This document shows positions 1-9,172 of a DNA stretch of 64,000 nucleotides, piece by piece. Every line of letters begins with the position of its first letter. The stretch's first letter is position 1. Source of the stretch: Hyphomicrobiales bacterium (lineage in GTDB: Bacteria > Pseudomonadota > Alphaproteobacteria > Rhizobiales > Beijerinckiaceae); assembly GCA_016716745.1 (NCBI GenBank), contig JADJVD010000002.1:124001-188000 (forward strand), given 5' to 3'. The notes below the pieces were generated by a model. It was not told where the DNA came from and ran no database searches. It saw only the letters and a list, made by a program, of their open reading frames with translations. A program made the translations under genes and the position numbers.

Positions 1-532
1 CCCGATCACCTCGATGCAGGCGATTTACGTCCCCGCCGACGACTACACCGACCCGGCGCCGGCGACCTCCTTCGCCCATCTCGACGCCACAACCGTGCTG
101 TCGCGCTCGATCGCGGAAAAGGGCATCTATCCGGCGGTCGACCCGCTCGACTCGACCTCGCGCATGCTCTCCCCGCTGGTCGTCGGCGAGGAGCATTACG
201 GCGTCGCCCGTCAGGTGCAGCAGGTGCTCCAGCGCTACAAGGCGCTGCAGGACATCATCGCCATTCTGGGCATGGACGAACTGTCGGAAGAGGACAAGCT
301 CGCCGTCGCGCGCGCCCGCAAGATCGAGCGCTTCCTGTCGCAGCCCTTCCACGTCGCCGAGGTGTTCACCGGTTCGCCTGGCAAGCTCGTCTCGCTCGCC
401 GACACGATCAAGGGCTTCAAGGGCCTCGTCGAGGGCAAGTACGATCACCTGCCGGAGGCCGCCTTCTACATGGTCGGCACGATCGAGGAAGCCATCGAGA
501 AGGCCCAGAAGCTCGCGGCCGAAGCGGCGTAA
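1..532 (+). CDS. atpD: F1 ATP synthase subunit beta, C-terminal part
   Basis: This is the last ~176 codons of the catalytic beta subunit of the F1Fo ATP synthase. The frame is already open at base 2, so the gene begins upstream of the window. The stretch reads through the family's familiar C-terminal half: IYVPADDYTDPAPA, then a short segment ending STSR, the helical region with DELSEEDKLAVARARKIERF and the FHVAEVFTG motif, and the usual acidic tail ending in KLAAEAA. The stop lies 33 nt before atpC, as in a normal atp operon. The identification is certain; only the N-terminal nucleotide-binding part is missing because of the window edge. Confidence 0.98.
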   Translation, partial: PITSMQAIYVPADDYTDPAPATSFAHLDATTVLSRSIAEKGIYPAVDPLDSTSRMLSPLVVGEEHYGVARQVQQVLQRYKALQDIIAILGMDELSEEDKLAVARARKIERFLSQPFHVAEVFTGSPGKLVSLADTIKGFKGLVEGKYDHLPEAAFYMVGTIEEAIEKAQKLAAEAA

Positions 533-565
533 TTCCGCCGCGCAACGCCGACCGGAGAACCTGTT

Positions 566-964
566 ATGGCCGCTTTCCACTTCGAGCTCGTCTCGCCTGA
601 GAAGGTTCTCTTCTCGGGCGACGTCGACAGCGTGGTCGTCCCGGCGTCGGAAGGCGACATGACGATCCTGAAGGATCACGCGCCGCTGATGACGACGCTG
701 CGCCCCGGCGTCGTCGACGTGACGACGGCCGGCCGCACGCAGCGCCTGTTCGTGCGCGGCGGCTTCGCCGACATCAACGCCGGTGGCTTCATCCTGCTCG
801 CCGAGCAGGCGCTGCCGCTCGAGCAGCTCGACGGCGCCGCCATCGAGCGCGAGATCCGCGACGCCGGCGACGACGTCGCCGACGCCAAGGACGCGGAGCT
901 GAAGCGTCGCGCGCAGGAGAAGCTCGACAAGCTGAACGAGCTGAAAGCCGCGCTGCGCATCTGA
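566..964 (+). CDS. atpC: F1 ATP synthase subunit epsilon
   Basis: This 132-residue protein has the usual length for the epsilon subunit of F1, the rotor-stalk protein that couples proton flow to catalysis and can inhibit ATP hydrolysis. The N-terminal beta sandwich begins FHFELVSPEKVLFSGDV and contains EGDMTILKDHAPLMTTLRPG, the family signature. The C-terminal ~45 residues are charged and helical (EREIRDAGDD..., ending LKAALRI). A Shine-Dalgarno-like GGAGA sits just before the ATG. It is the last gene of the atp operon and is followed by a terminator-like hairpin. Confidence 0.97.
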   Translation: MAAFHFELVSPEKVLFSGDVDSVVVPASEGDMTILKDHAPLMTTLRPGVVDVTTAGRTQRLFVRGGFADINAGGFILLAEQALPLEQLDGAAIEREIRDAGDDVADAKDAELKRRAQEKLDKLNELKAALRI

Positions 965-999
965 ACGCGCGACCTTCGCGACCAGCCCTCGCCATCGAG

Positions 1000-1021
1000 A
1001 GCCGCTCGCGCGGGGCTTTTT
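1000..1021 (+). terminator. Rho-independent terminator of the atp operon
   Basis: Thirty-six bases after the atpC stop, AGCCGC and GCGGGGCT can pair around a TCGC loop (the 3' arm has two bulged G). A run of five T follows at 1017-1021. It is well placed to end the atp transcript before the convergent rppH gene. Confidence 0.7.
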
Positions 1022-1025
1022 CGTT

Positions 1026-1524
1026 TCAGGGCGCGGGCGCGGCGAAGCGCGAAGGCGCGCGCCACCATCTCGTAGACCGGCCGCTTGTGCGCGACGACGA
1101 GCGCCGGCATGTCGCCGAGCGGCAGCCAGCGCCAGTGCGAAAACTCCGGCGGCTCGCCGTCGTTTGGGCGCGACAGGTCGATGTCGCGCTCCTCGCCCTC
1201 GAAACGGAAGGCGACCCATTTCTGCTTCTGTCCGCGCCATGCGCACAGGCGATGCGGCGGGCCGTCATAGGGCGGGAAGTCGTAGGACGCCCAGTCCTCG
1301 GTGACGGCCAGAAACCGCGCTTTCGTCACGCCTGTCTCCTCGCGCAATTCGCGGCGGGCGGCGGCGACGATGTCCTCGTCCGCGTCGATGCCGCCCTGCG
1401 GCATCTGCCATTCATGGCCGGGCGTGACGATCTCGGGGCCGGACGAGTTGCCGAAGCCGGCGAAGACGAGACCGTCGCGGTTGAACAGCGCGACGCCGAC
1501 ATTGGGACGATAGGGAAGCGACAT
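1026..1524 (-). CDS. rppH: RNA pyrophosphohydrolase, Nudix family (3' end disturbed)
   Basis: A Nudix hydrolase that removes pyrophosphate from the 5' end of mRNA and starts decay. From the ATG at 1524 the protein begins MSLPYRPNVGVALFNRDG, as RppH proteins do. The Nudix box is clear (GGIDADEDIVAAARRELREE then TG). The later KQKWVAFRFEGEE and PEFSHWRWLPL segments are typical of RppH. Family length is about 160-175 residues. Here the reading frame has no stop at that point: it continues across the atp terminator and antisense through atpC to 676. The end given at 1026 is a stop in the neighbouring frame that gives a normal length and a plausible tail (FAAPAP), so a small indel near 1040-1060 is inferred. 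It is the last gene of the putA transcription unit. Confidence 0.8.
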
Positions 1525-1555
1525 GCGCGCATCGGACGATGCGCGCGCGCAGGCG

Positions 1556-1771
1556 TCAAGACGGCGGATTGCGCGTGCGGTCCTCAAGGTCGGCGCGGAT
1601 CTCCTCGCGCGAGGCGAGGCGACGAAAGGCGCGCTCGCCGATCCAGAAACAACCGAGCGCCAGCGCCGCGCCAATGGCGAGGCCGCCGACCGTCGGGCTG
1701 AGGAAGATCGCGAGCGAGAGCAGGCCGAGTCCGGCGACGGCGAGGACCGTCCGCCAGGTCTGCGCGCTCAT
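1556..1771 (-). CDS. small two-helix membrane protein
   Basis: A 71-residue protein beginning MSAQTWRTVLAVAGLGLL. Residues ~6-25 and ~27-45 form two hydrophobic segments, followed by a charged cytoplasmic-looking tail rich in Arg and Glu. The start ATG overlaps the stop of the preceding 222-residue gene in a 4-base ATGA-type overlap, which supports this start and implies translational coupling. I do not recognise a family. It lies between an unknown protein and rppH in a unit that begins with putA. Confidence 0.6.
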   Translation of the reverse strand: MSAQTWRTVLAVAGLGLLSLAIFLSPTVGGLAIGAALALGCFWIGERAFRRLASREEIRADLEDRTRNPPS

Positions 1772-2436
1772 GCCTCGATCTCCGCCATCGTCGGAAACGC
1801 TTCGATCAGATGCGCCGACAGCGCGTGGCGCTTGGGCAGGCCCATGACGTGAAAGGCGACGCGATAGGCGGCGTTCCACGCCTCGGGGGAGGACGGGCCG
1901 GCCATTCCGGCGTCGCCGACGACATTGACCAGCAGAAGTTTCGCGTCAACGCCGTTCCCGCGCAGGAACAGCGTCCAGGCCAGGCGGTTGGCGAGTTGAT
2001 AGAAGCACTGGCTCCACGGCGCGCGCGGCTTCGCGCCGAGCGCTTCGGCGGTGCGCGCCAGCGCCGCCTCGATCATGGCGCGCGAGGCGCCGCCGGCGGC
2101 GGTCGCAGGCGAGAGCATCTCGTCGACATGCGCCTTCGCCTCGACGAGATACAGCGCGCCGTCCTCGTCGCGCGCGAGCGCGTCCCATTGCGGCCCGCGC
2201 GCCGGCCAGAAGGTCTTTCGCGCGGCGTCGAGATCGGGCCGGCCGATCAGCGTCAGGAAGGCGCCGTCGCGATACTCGGCGAAGTCGTCGTCGGCGCGCG
2301 GCGACAGCCATGCGAGTTGCGTCGCGCGGCCACGCGCGGCGCTCACATGCGCATCGAGAGGATTGCGCGCGTCGTTGGCGAGGCGCTGGATGGCGCGCAG
2401 GCTGCCGCGCGACCCGGCGGGCTGGACGACGCGCAT
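1768..2436 (-). CDS. conserved hypothetical protein, possibly PD-(D/E)XK-like
   Basis: A 222-residue soluble protein with no signal peptide or membrane segment. The middle has D-GALYLVEAKAH, an acidic residue followed by a hydrophobic strand and E-x-K. That resembles the core of PD-(D/E)XK nuclease folds, but this is a pattern match only. Downstream the protein has conserved-looking aromatic clusters (WSQCFYQLANRLAWTLFLRGNG) and a strand LLLVNVVGD. It starts 4 nt after the putA stop and overlaps the following small membrane gene, so it is probably co-transcribed with putA. The function is unknown. Confidence 0.7.
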   Translation of the reverse strand: MRVVQPAGSRGSLRAIQRLANDARNPLDAHVSAARGRATQLAWLSPRADDDFAEYRDGAFLTLIGRPDLDAARKTFWPARGPQWDALARDEDGALYLVEAKAHVDEMLSPATAAGGASRAMIEAALARTAEALGAKPRAPWSQCFYQLANRLAWTLFLRGNGVDAKLLLVNVVGDAGMAGPSSPEAWNAAYRVAFHVMGLPKRHALSAHLIEAFPTMAEIEA

Positions 2437-2440
2437 CGCC

Positions 2441-5400
2441 TCACTCGCCCATCGCGATCAGCGTGGCGTTGCCGCCGGCCGCCGCGGTGTTGATCGAAAC
2501 GACCTGCTCCAGCGAGAAGCGCTTCACATAGTTCGGGCCGCCCGCCTTCGGGCCGGTGCCCGACAGACCGCAGCCGCCGAAGGGCTGCGTGCCGACGACC
2601 GCGCCGATCATGTTGCGGTTGACGTAGCAATTGCCGACCGGCAGCCGGTCCGTGATCGTCTCGATCGTCTCGTCGATGCGCGAATGCACGCCGAGGGTGA
2701 GGCCGTAGCCCGTGCCCTCGATATCGTCGAGCAGGCGCGGCAACTCGCGCGCCTTCCAGCGCACGACATGCAGCACGGGGCCGAACACCTCCTGCTTGAG
2801 GTCGCCGGCGCGCGACAGTTCGAAGATGTGCGGGGCGACGAAGGTTCCTTCAGGCCGGGCGGAACCGCGCCGGCGAGCCGCGTCTTCGCGCCCTTCGTCA
2901 TCGCCGCGACATGCGCGTCGAGGCTCGCCTTCGCCTCGGCGTCGATGACGGGGCCGACATGCACGCTGGCGTCGCGCGGATCGCCGATCTTCAGTTCGGC
3001 GGCGGCGCCGGCGATCATCTCGATCATCTTGTCGGCGACGTCCTCCTGCACGCAGAGCAGCCGCAGCGCCGAGCAGCGCTGACCGGCCGAGCGGAAGGCG
3101 GAGATCACCACATCGTCCGCCACCTGCTCGGGCAGCGCGGTCGCGTCGACGATCATCGCGTTGATGCCGCCCGTCTCGGCGATCAGCGGCACGATGGCGC
3201 TCTCCTTCGCCGCCAGCGCGCGGTTGATGCGCCAGGCGACCTCGGTCGAGCCCGTGAAGGCGACGCCGCCGGTCAGCGGATGGGCGACGAGCGCAGCGCC
3301 GACGGCGCCGTCGCCGGGCGTCACATGCAACGCGCTCGCCGGCACGCCCGCCTCGTGCATGAGGCGAACGGCTTCGACCGCGATCAGCGGCGTCTGCTCG
3401 GCCGGCTTGGCGACGACCGCGTTGCCGGCGACGAGCGCGGCGGCGATCTGGCCGAGGAAGATCGCCAGCGGGAAATTCCACGGGCTGATGCAGACGAACA
3501 CGCCGCGGCCGCGATAGCGCAACAGATTGTCCTCGCCGGTCGGGCCGGGCATCGTCTGCCCCGTCGCCATGGCGCGCGCCTGCGCGGCGTAGTAGCGGCA
3601 GAAATCGACCGCCTCGCGCAATTCGGCGACGGCGTCGTCGATGGTCTTGCCGCCCTCGCTCTGCAACAGCGCGAGGAAGCGCGGGGCGCGCGCCTCGAGC
3701 AGCTCTCCCGTCCTGTCGAGCGTCGCGGCGCGCGCGGCGTGGCCGGCGCGATCCCAGGCGCGGAAACCGGCGCGCGCCGCGCGCATCGCGGCGTCCGCCG
3801 TCGCGGACGAGGCTTCGACGACGCGGCCGATGGCGGCGCCGTCGATGGGCGAGCGCACGTCGCGCTCGGCGCCTGCGGCCTCGCGCCCGTCGACCAGCGG
3901 AACGGCGCGCAGGTTCGCGAGATCGGCGCCGCGCACGGCGGCGAGCAGCGCCTCGCGGCTGTCGCGGTCGCCGAGTTCGACGCCGCGCGAATTCTTGCGG
4001 TCGGGATAGAGCGCGTCGGGCAGAGGCACGCGCGGATTGCGCGCGGCGGCGGGCGCCCCGATGATCGCCTGCGGGCGCACCAGCAGGTTCGACACCGGCA
4101 CGTCCGGATCGGCCGCGACCGACACGAAGGACGAGTTGGCGCCGTTCTCGAGCAGGCGCCGCACGAGATAGGCGAGCAGGTCGCGATGGCCGCCGACCGG
4201 CGCATAGGTGCGGCAGGCGGCGGTCGGCTCCTCGGTCAGCAGCGCCTTGTAGGCTTCCTCGCCCATGCCGTGCAGGCGTTGGAATTCGTAGCCTTTCGCG
4301 CCGCCGGCGAGTTCGAGGATCGAGGCGATCGACAACGCATTGTGCGTGGCGAATTGCGGATAGATGCGCGGCCGCGCTTCGAGCAGCTTCTTCGCGCAGG
4401 CGAGGTAGTTCAGGTCCGTCATCGCCTTGCGGGTGAAGACGGGATAGTCGGGCAGGCCGCGCTCCTGCGCGCGCTTGACCTCGGTGTCCCAATACGCGCC
4501 CTTGACGAGGCGCACCATGAAACTGCGGCCGTGCGTCTCGGCGAGGCGGACGATCCAGTCCACCACCTCGGGCGCGCGCTTCTGATAGGCCTGAATGGCG
4601 AGGCCGAAGCCGCTCCAGCCGGCAAGCTCCGGATCGGCGACGACGGCGGCGATGACGTCGAGCGACAGTTCGAGGCGGTCGGCCTCCTCCGCGTCGATGG
4701 TGAAGTTGAGGTCGTAGCGTTTGGCCGCGCGGGCGAGGCCGACGACGCGCGGGACAAGCTCGTCGAGCACGCGCTTTTCGCTCACCGCCTCGTAGCGCGG
4801 ATGCAACGCCGAGAGCTTCACCGAGATGCCGGGCCGGTCCGGCAGCGCGGCGTTTCCGGCGGCCTTGCCGATGGCCTCGATCGCCTGCGCGTAGGAGGCG
4901 AGATACCGGTCCGCGTCGTCGGCGGTGCGGGCGCCCTCGCCCAGCATGTCGAAGGAGTAGCGGTAGAGCCGGCCCTGGCCGGAGGCGGCGCGTTTCAGCG
5001 CCTCCTCGATGGTCTGGCCGAGGACGAAATGCGAGCCCATCAGCCGCATCGCCTGTCGCGTGGCGCCGCGCACGGCCGGCAGGCCCATGCGCTTGGCGAG
5101 CGAGCCGATGACGCCTTCCGGCGTCTCGCCCGGCTGGATGACGCGGGCGGTGAGTCCGAGCGCCCAGGCCGAGGCGGTGACCAGCCAGGCGTCCGAGCGC
5201 GTCTCGTGCTGCGTCCAGTCGGCCTGCCCCAGCTTGTCCTCGATCAGCCGGTCGGCCGTCTCGGAGTCGGGCACGCGCAGCAGCGCCTCGGCCAGCACCA
5301 TGAGGGCGAGGCCCTCCTTGGTGGAGAGCGAGTATTCGCGCAAAAAATCCTCGATGCCGCCGAGACCGCCGGCGCGGGTGCGGATGGCGGCGACAAGGCG

Positions 5401-5535
5401 GGCGGCGCGGTCGTCGATCCGCGCCTCGGCCTCGCGCGGCAGCGCGGCGCTCGCCAGCAGACGGGCGGCGATCTCGTCGTCGGGCGCGGCGTAGGGGGCG
5501 TCGAAGCGGGCGATGCGGGGGGCGGCGGCGACCAT
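2441..5535 (-). CDS. putA: bifunctional proline dehydrogenase / pyrroline-5-carboxylate dehydrogenase (frameshifted)
   Basis: PutA oxidises proline to glutamate: an FAD proline dehydrogenase makes pyrroline-5-carboxylate, and an NAD aldehyde dehydrogenase finishes the reaction. The protein is about 1030 residues and starts directly with the dehydrogenase arm, without the ribbon-helix-helix DNA-binding domain of long PutAs. The barrel shows VKLSALHPRYE, FMVRLVKGAYWD and YPQFATHNA. The aldehyde dehydrogenase part shows FVCISPWNFPLAIF, the active-site Glu in LIAETGGIN and the catalytic Cys in GQRCSALR. The frame breaks near 2854: the codons after VPPG continue one base out as EGTFVAPHIFELSRAG and run to the stop at 2441. 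Restoring one base in the GG run at 2853-2855 (plus strand) repairs it. Two tandem ribosome-binding sites precede the ATG at 5535. The gene is divergent from putR. Confidence 0.93.
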
Positions 5536-5540
5536 GCGGG

Positions 5541-5560
5541 CTCCTCGTGGCTCCTCGTGG
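5541..5560 (-). repeat. tandem 10-bp repeat duplicating the putA ribosome-binding site
   Basis: Two perfect copies of CTCCTCGTGG (plus strand) lie end to end just upstream of the putA ATG. On the coding strand each copy reads CCACGAGGAG, so each carries a GAGGAG Shine-Dalgarno sequence. The proximal one is at normal spacing, the distal one 10 nt further away. Confidence 0.75.
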
Positions 5561-5674
5561 CGCGGCTCTGATCGGCCGCGGCGACATCATCCAGATACGC
5601 GACAATCCGTAGCGACCGTAGCGGCGATTTTGGCTCCATGTTAGAGGAATACCCTACAGTTGAGGCAAATCGCC

Positions 5675-6148
5675 GTGACTTCCGAACTTCCAAGACTGGA
5701 CCGGCTCGACCGGCGCATCCTCGCCGTGCTGCAGGCGGATGGGCGCGTCTCGCATGTCGACCTCGCCGAGCGCGTCGGCCTGTCGCCGACGGCGGTCACC
5801 GAGCGGGTGAAGCGCCTCGTCCGCGACGGCGTCATCGCAGGCTACGGCGCGCGGCTCGATCCCGCCAAGCTCGGACTGGAGATGCTGGTCTTCGTCGAGG
5901 TGACGCTCGACCGCACCACCGCCGACGTGTTCGAGAAATTCGACGCCGCCGTGCGCCGCGCGCCGGAAGTGCTGGAGTGCCACCTGGTCGCCGGCGGCTT
6001 CGACTATCTCGTCAAGGCGCGCGTGCCCGACATGGCGCATTACCGGCGCTTCCTCGGCGAGGTGCTGCTGACGCTGCCGGGCGTCAGGGCGACGCACACC
6101 TATCCGGTGATGGAGGAGGTGAAGGCGGAGACCGGCCTGCCGGTGTGA
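5675..6148 (+). CDS. putR: Lrp/AsnC-family regulator of proline catabolism
   Basis: A 157-residue regulator with an N-terminal helix-turn-helix (LDRLDRRILAVLQADGR..., with the recognition helix around LSPTAVTERVKRL) and a C-terminal RAM/AsnC ligand-binding domain (VFVEVTL..., VLECHLVAGGFDYLVK). It is divergent from putA, the standard alphaproteobacterial arrangement in which PutR activates putA when proline is present. The GTG at 5675 is preferred because GAGG lies about 9 nt upstream; a TTG at 5660 in the same frame would add five residues. Family and context agree; the ligand is inferred from position. Confidence 0.9.
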   Translation: MTSELPRLDRLDRRILAVLQADGRVSHVDLAERVGLSPTAVTERVKRLVRDGVIAGYGARLDPAKLGLEMLVFVEVTLDRTTADVFEKFDAAVRRAPEVLECHLVAGGFDYLVKARVPDMAHYRRFLGEVLLTLPGVRATHTYPVMEEVKAETGLPV

Positions 6149-6168
6149 GCGGGGCGGCCGGCGGCCGC

Positions 6169-7275
6169 TCACGCGCGCAACCGGCCGCACAGCAGGGCGA
6201 ACTCGGCCTGGCGCGGCGCGCCGGCCTTGGCCATGCCGCTCTTCAGGTGATTGCGCGCCGTGCCCGGGGAGATGGCGAGGCGCCGGGCGATCTCGGGGAG
6301 CGCGGCGCCGTCGGCGATCAGCGCGGCGACCTTCGCCTCGGCGGGCGTGAGGCCGAAGGCCTCGCGCAAGGTGGCGGTCGTCGCCGGCGATGGGCCGCCG
6401 GGGCGCCGCCAGTGTTCCACCAGCAGCAACGCCGCATCGGCGGCGAACAGGTCGCGGCCCGCCCCGTCGAGCGCGACAGCGCGCAGGATCAGACGTCGGC
6501 CGCCACGCACAGCGTCGACGATCGTCGCGGCGCCCCGGCGCGGCGGCGCGAGCGCGGCGGCGAGCAGCGCCTGCAAGCGCGCGTCGGCCTCGGCCGAGTG
6601 GGCCGCCAGCCGGCCGCCGCGCAACGTCAGATCGACGCCCAGCAGGCGCTGGGCCGCCTCGTTGAGCGGCCGGGCGAGGCCGCGCCCGTCTATTGCGAAC
6701 ACCCCGCGCTCGTCGTCGCCATAGGCGAGCGCGAAGGGCTTGCGTTCGCCGTTGAACCGCATCCGGGCGATATGGGCCGCCTCGCGCAGGGCGGGCAGCG
6801 CGGCCGCGAGCGCGGCGCATTCCTCGGGCTCGTAATGGCTTCGGCGACAACTGCGCTTCAGGCCGAGAAAGATCCGGCCGGCGCCGTCCGAGGCGTCGGC
6901 GAGAAGGGCGGTCGCGTGCCAGCCGAGTCCGTAGCGGCGCAAAAAATCGACGTAGAACGGATCGCGCGCGATCTCGCGCGGGGAGAAGTCGTCGAAATCC
7001 GTCCGGAATCCGCAGGCGAGCGTGGGATGGACGCGCGCGAGGCGGGCGTCCGGCGGGGCGCGCCCGGCGAGATAGGCGGCGACGCCCTCCGCGACGCCGC
7101 TCGTCGCCAGAATGACCGGGCCCTGCCGCCCGCCCTCGCCGACGAGCGTCGCGCCCTCGGCGCCGGCCGCGTGGGCGAAGGCGTCGAGCGGGTCGGCCCA
7201 AGACTCGCCGAGGACGGCCGCCTCGACGATCCTTCGGCTTGCTTCCGTCAGGCGCGCAGTCGCTATGGCCCCCAC
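6169..7275 (-). CDS. LuxR-type helix-turn-helix regulator
   Basis: A 368-residue protein. Residues ~300-365 form a LuxR/NarL DNA-binding domain: FGLTPAEAKVAALIADG, then LPEIARRLAISPGTARNHLKS. The first ~230 residues resemble a GAF/PAS-like sensory region with no phosphoacceptor pattern, so it is not a response regulator. The GTG start at 7275 has GGGAGG seven bases upstream. It converges on putR with a 20-nt gap and stands alone, so no target can be named from context. Confidence 0.8.
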   Translation of the reverse strand: MGAIATARLTEASRRIVEAAVLGESWADPLDAFAHAAGAEGATLVGEGGRQGPVILATSGVAEGVAAYLAGRAPPDARLARVHPTLACGFRTDFDDFSPREIARDPFYVDFLRRYGLGWHATALLADASDGAGRIFLGLKRSCRRSHYEPEECAALAAALPALREAAHIARMRFNGERKPFALAYGDDERGVFAIDGRGLARPLNEAAQRLLGVDLTLRGGRLAAHSAEADARLQALLAAALAPPRRGAATIVDAVRGGRRLILRAVALDGAGRDLFAADAALLLVEHWRRPGGPSPATTATLREAFGLTPAEAKVAALIADGAALPEIARRLAISPGTARNHLKSGMAKAGAPRQAEFALLCGRLRA

Positions 7276-7508
7276 GACAAGGCCTCCCGATGGGGAGAGC
7301 CTAGCATGGGCGCTCGCGGCCGGAAGGCCCGGCGCCTCCCGGCGCAGGCGTGCTCAGCTCAAATCCGCGCGAGGCGTGGAGAATTTCGCCGCGCGCCGCG
7401 CGCCTATGCCGTTTGGGACAGGCGCCGGCGGCGCGGGGCGGGGAGGATCGCGCGTCGGGCGGCGAGGCGTAGCGCGGTCGTCCGCCCGCCAGCCGAGAGG
7501 ATCCGTCG

Positions 7509-7916
7509 ATGATCAAGCTCTTCTTCCTCGCCTCGCTCATCGCAGCGGCCAGTCTGGTCGGCCCCGAGGCGCGCGCGCAGTTCGGCAGTCATCAGGGCGA
7601 GGCGCCGCGCTTTGGCGGGCGGCCGATCTCGGGCAATCCCAGCGCCCCGTCGGATTGGCGCGGCACGGGGCAGGCCCGGCAGGGCGCGCCGTCCAACTTC
7701 AGGGGCACGGCGCAAAGTCCGCGCGGCCAGCAGACCACGCAGCGTCCGCAGCAGACCCAGCCGCAGCAGCAGACCCAGCCGCAAGGCTCGACCCTTCGCG
7801 ATCTGCGCTACGGGCGGCAGCGGAAGGAGACCAAGCGGATCGACCCGCGCGACGTCTACCGGCAGGGCGAGCGGCGGGGCGGCGAGGGCGGCGACGGGGG
7901 CGGCGGCGGATACTGA
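7509..7916 (+). CDS. secreted Gln/Pro/Gly-rich low-complexity protein
   Basis: A 135-residue protein with a typical signal peptide (MIKLFFLASLIAAASLVGPEARA, cleavage expected after ARA). The mature part is low-complexity: an Arg/Gly/Ser segment, a Gln-Pro-Thr block around residues 77-97 (TTQRPQQTQPQQQTQPQ), a short basic helix containing LRDLRYGRQRKETKRIDPRDVY, and a poly-Gly end. GAGAGG lies upstream of the ATG. No family is recognised; it is probably periplasmic and disordered. It stands alone between a regulator and a convergent gene. Confidence 0.65.
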   Translation: MIKLFFLASLIAAASLVGPEARAQFGSHQGEAPRFGGRPISGNPSAPSDWRGTGQARQGAPSNFRGTAQSPRGQQTTQRPQQTQPQQQTQPQGSTLRDLRYGRQRKETKRIDPRDVYRQGERRGGEGGDGGGGGY

Positions 7917-7950
7917 CGCGCGCGCGTGGGACGCCCGTCCCGTTTCGGGG

Positions 7951-8109
7951 CAGGCGTTAACGCTCCGCCGGCGTTGTCCACAGAGGCGGCCGGCGCGCTT
8001 GTGGCGCGCGCGCCGTCGCGGCGCAGCATATGGCGTGAACATACAGGGAAAACGGGCGTTTCGCCGATTCGTCGGCGCTTCGTTCGCGCCGCGTTTCAGG
8101 CGTTAACGC
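7951..8109. repeat. pair of 13-bp direct repeats containing a 10-bp palindrome
   Basis: CAGGCGTTAACGC occurs at 7951-7963 and again at 8097-8109. Its last ten bases, GCGTTAACGC, form a perfect palindrome. Both copies lie in the ~200-nt convergent gap between the secreted protein gene and the phytase-like gene. The role is unknown; they could be transcription-end structures or protein-binding sites. Confidence 0.6.
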
Positions 8110-8113
8110 GGCG

Positions 8114-9172
8114 CTATTCGACGAGGCGGAACTGCAAGAGCAGCGTGCGCTGGAACCAGTTGAAATTGTCGTCGGAGATCATCGTCAGGATGGTGTCGCC
8201 GGCGCCGTCGCGGTGGGCGGCGAGGCCCTCCATGTTGTCGATGTCCTGCATCATCGTCGCCTCGAACACCTGACGGCCCTCGACCACGGCGTTCGGCTTC
8301 AGCTCGGCGATGGCGAGGCGGCGCAGGCGGATCGCCATGCCGTCCGACCAGCGGAAGCGGCGCTCGAGGATCATCAGATCGCCCGAGGGCAGGACGCAGC
8401 AGTCCGACACGTCGAAATCGTCGCGACGGCGCATCCGGAACTCGCACGGGTTCGGCCCGCCGATGACGAAACCCGCGGTGACGTCGCGATGGCCGAAGGC
8501 GCGCTCGGCGACGACGATCAGCCCGCCCGCATGGGGCGAGCCCGCGGGCGCCACAGCCAGCGCCTCCGGCCCCTTGTTGCCCGGCCAGCGGCGCATGCCG
8601 GCGGGAACGGGAACCTGCGCGCCGCGCGCGAGCAGCCCGTCGCGGCCGATGTCGAACCGCCAGATCTCGTCGACGCGCTCGATCCCGACATAGACCGTTC
8701 CCTCCGGCCCCTCGGCGAGCGCCTCGCAATCCCAGCGTCCACTGGTCGCCAGCTTCTCGCCGCGCGGCCCCAGAACCGGGCCGATGCGCGCGTCGGACAG
8801 GCCAGTCAGCGCGCCGTCCGCCGTCGTCTCTACGGCCGCGGCAAGCCAGTCCCCCGAATCGGTGACGGCGAGCAGGCGTTTGCCCTGCTGCGACAGGCGC
8901 AGGCCGGAAAAGCCGCCGAAATCGGGATGGGTGGAGGCGAGCGCCAGACCGGAGCGGAACTCAAGCGCGCCGAAGCGCGTGCGCGTCGGATCGGTGATCT
9001 CGAAGCGGCGAATGGTCCGCGCCGACACCGGCGTCGGCTGGTCGGGACCGGGCGCGGGGCCGGTTCGGCGCTTCTCCGCGCCGTGGCCAAGGGCGGCGAG
9101 GCCGCCCGCGCCGGCCGCAAGGCCAAGGCCGCCGGCGAGCCAGGCGCGTCGGGTGAGGCGGGTCCGCGTCAA
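8114..9172 (-). CDS. esterase-like activity of phytase family protein, Tat-exported
   Basis: A ~352-residue protein of the phytase/esterase-like beta-propeller family. It shows repeated blade-like motifs with DFGGFSGLRL, LLAVTDSGDW, CEALAEGPEGTVYVGIE and NKGPEALAVAP, and ends with an NFNWFQRTLLLQFRL strand. The N-terminus is a likely twin-arginine signal (LTRRAWLAGGLGLAAGAGG), so it is probably periplasmic. The start is taken as TTG at 9172, which overlaps the cobT stop by four bases. No ATG is suitably placed in this frame. The family often follows cobT in Rhizobiales-type genomes as far as I recall; the substrate is unknown. Confidence 0.8.
   Translation of the reverse strand: MTRTRLTRRAWLAGGLGLAAGAGGLAALGHGAEKRRTGPAPGPDQPTPVSARTIRRFEITDPTRTRFGALEFRSGLALASTHPDFGGFSGLRLSQQGKRLLAVTDSGDWLAAAVETTADGALTGLSDARIGPVLGPRGEKLATSGRWDCEALAEGPEGTVYVGIERVDEIWRFDIGRDGLLARGAQVPVPAGMRRWPGNKGPEALAVAPAGSPHAGGLIVVAERAFGHRDVTAGFVIGGPNPCEFRMRRRDDFDVSDCCVLPSGDLMILERRFRWSDGMAIRLRRLAIAELKPNAVVEGRQVFEATMMQDIDNMEGLAAHRDGAGDTILTMISDDNFNWFQRTLLLQFRLVE

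Noticed and set aside
2911..5571. An 886-codon plus-strand frame opposite putA
   Set aside because: Antisense shadow of a conserved enzyme; composition is typical of reverse-frame GC-rich DNA.
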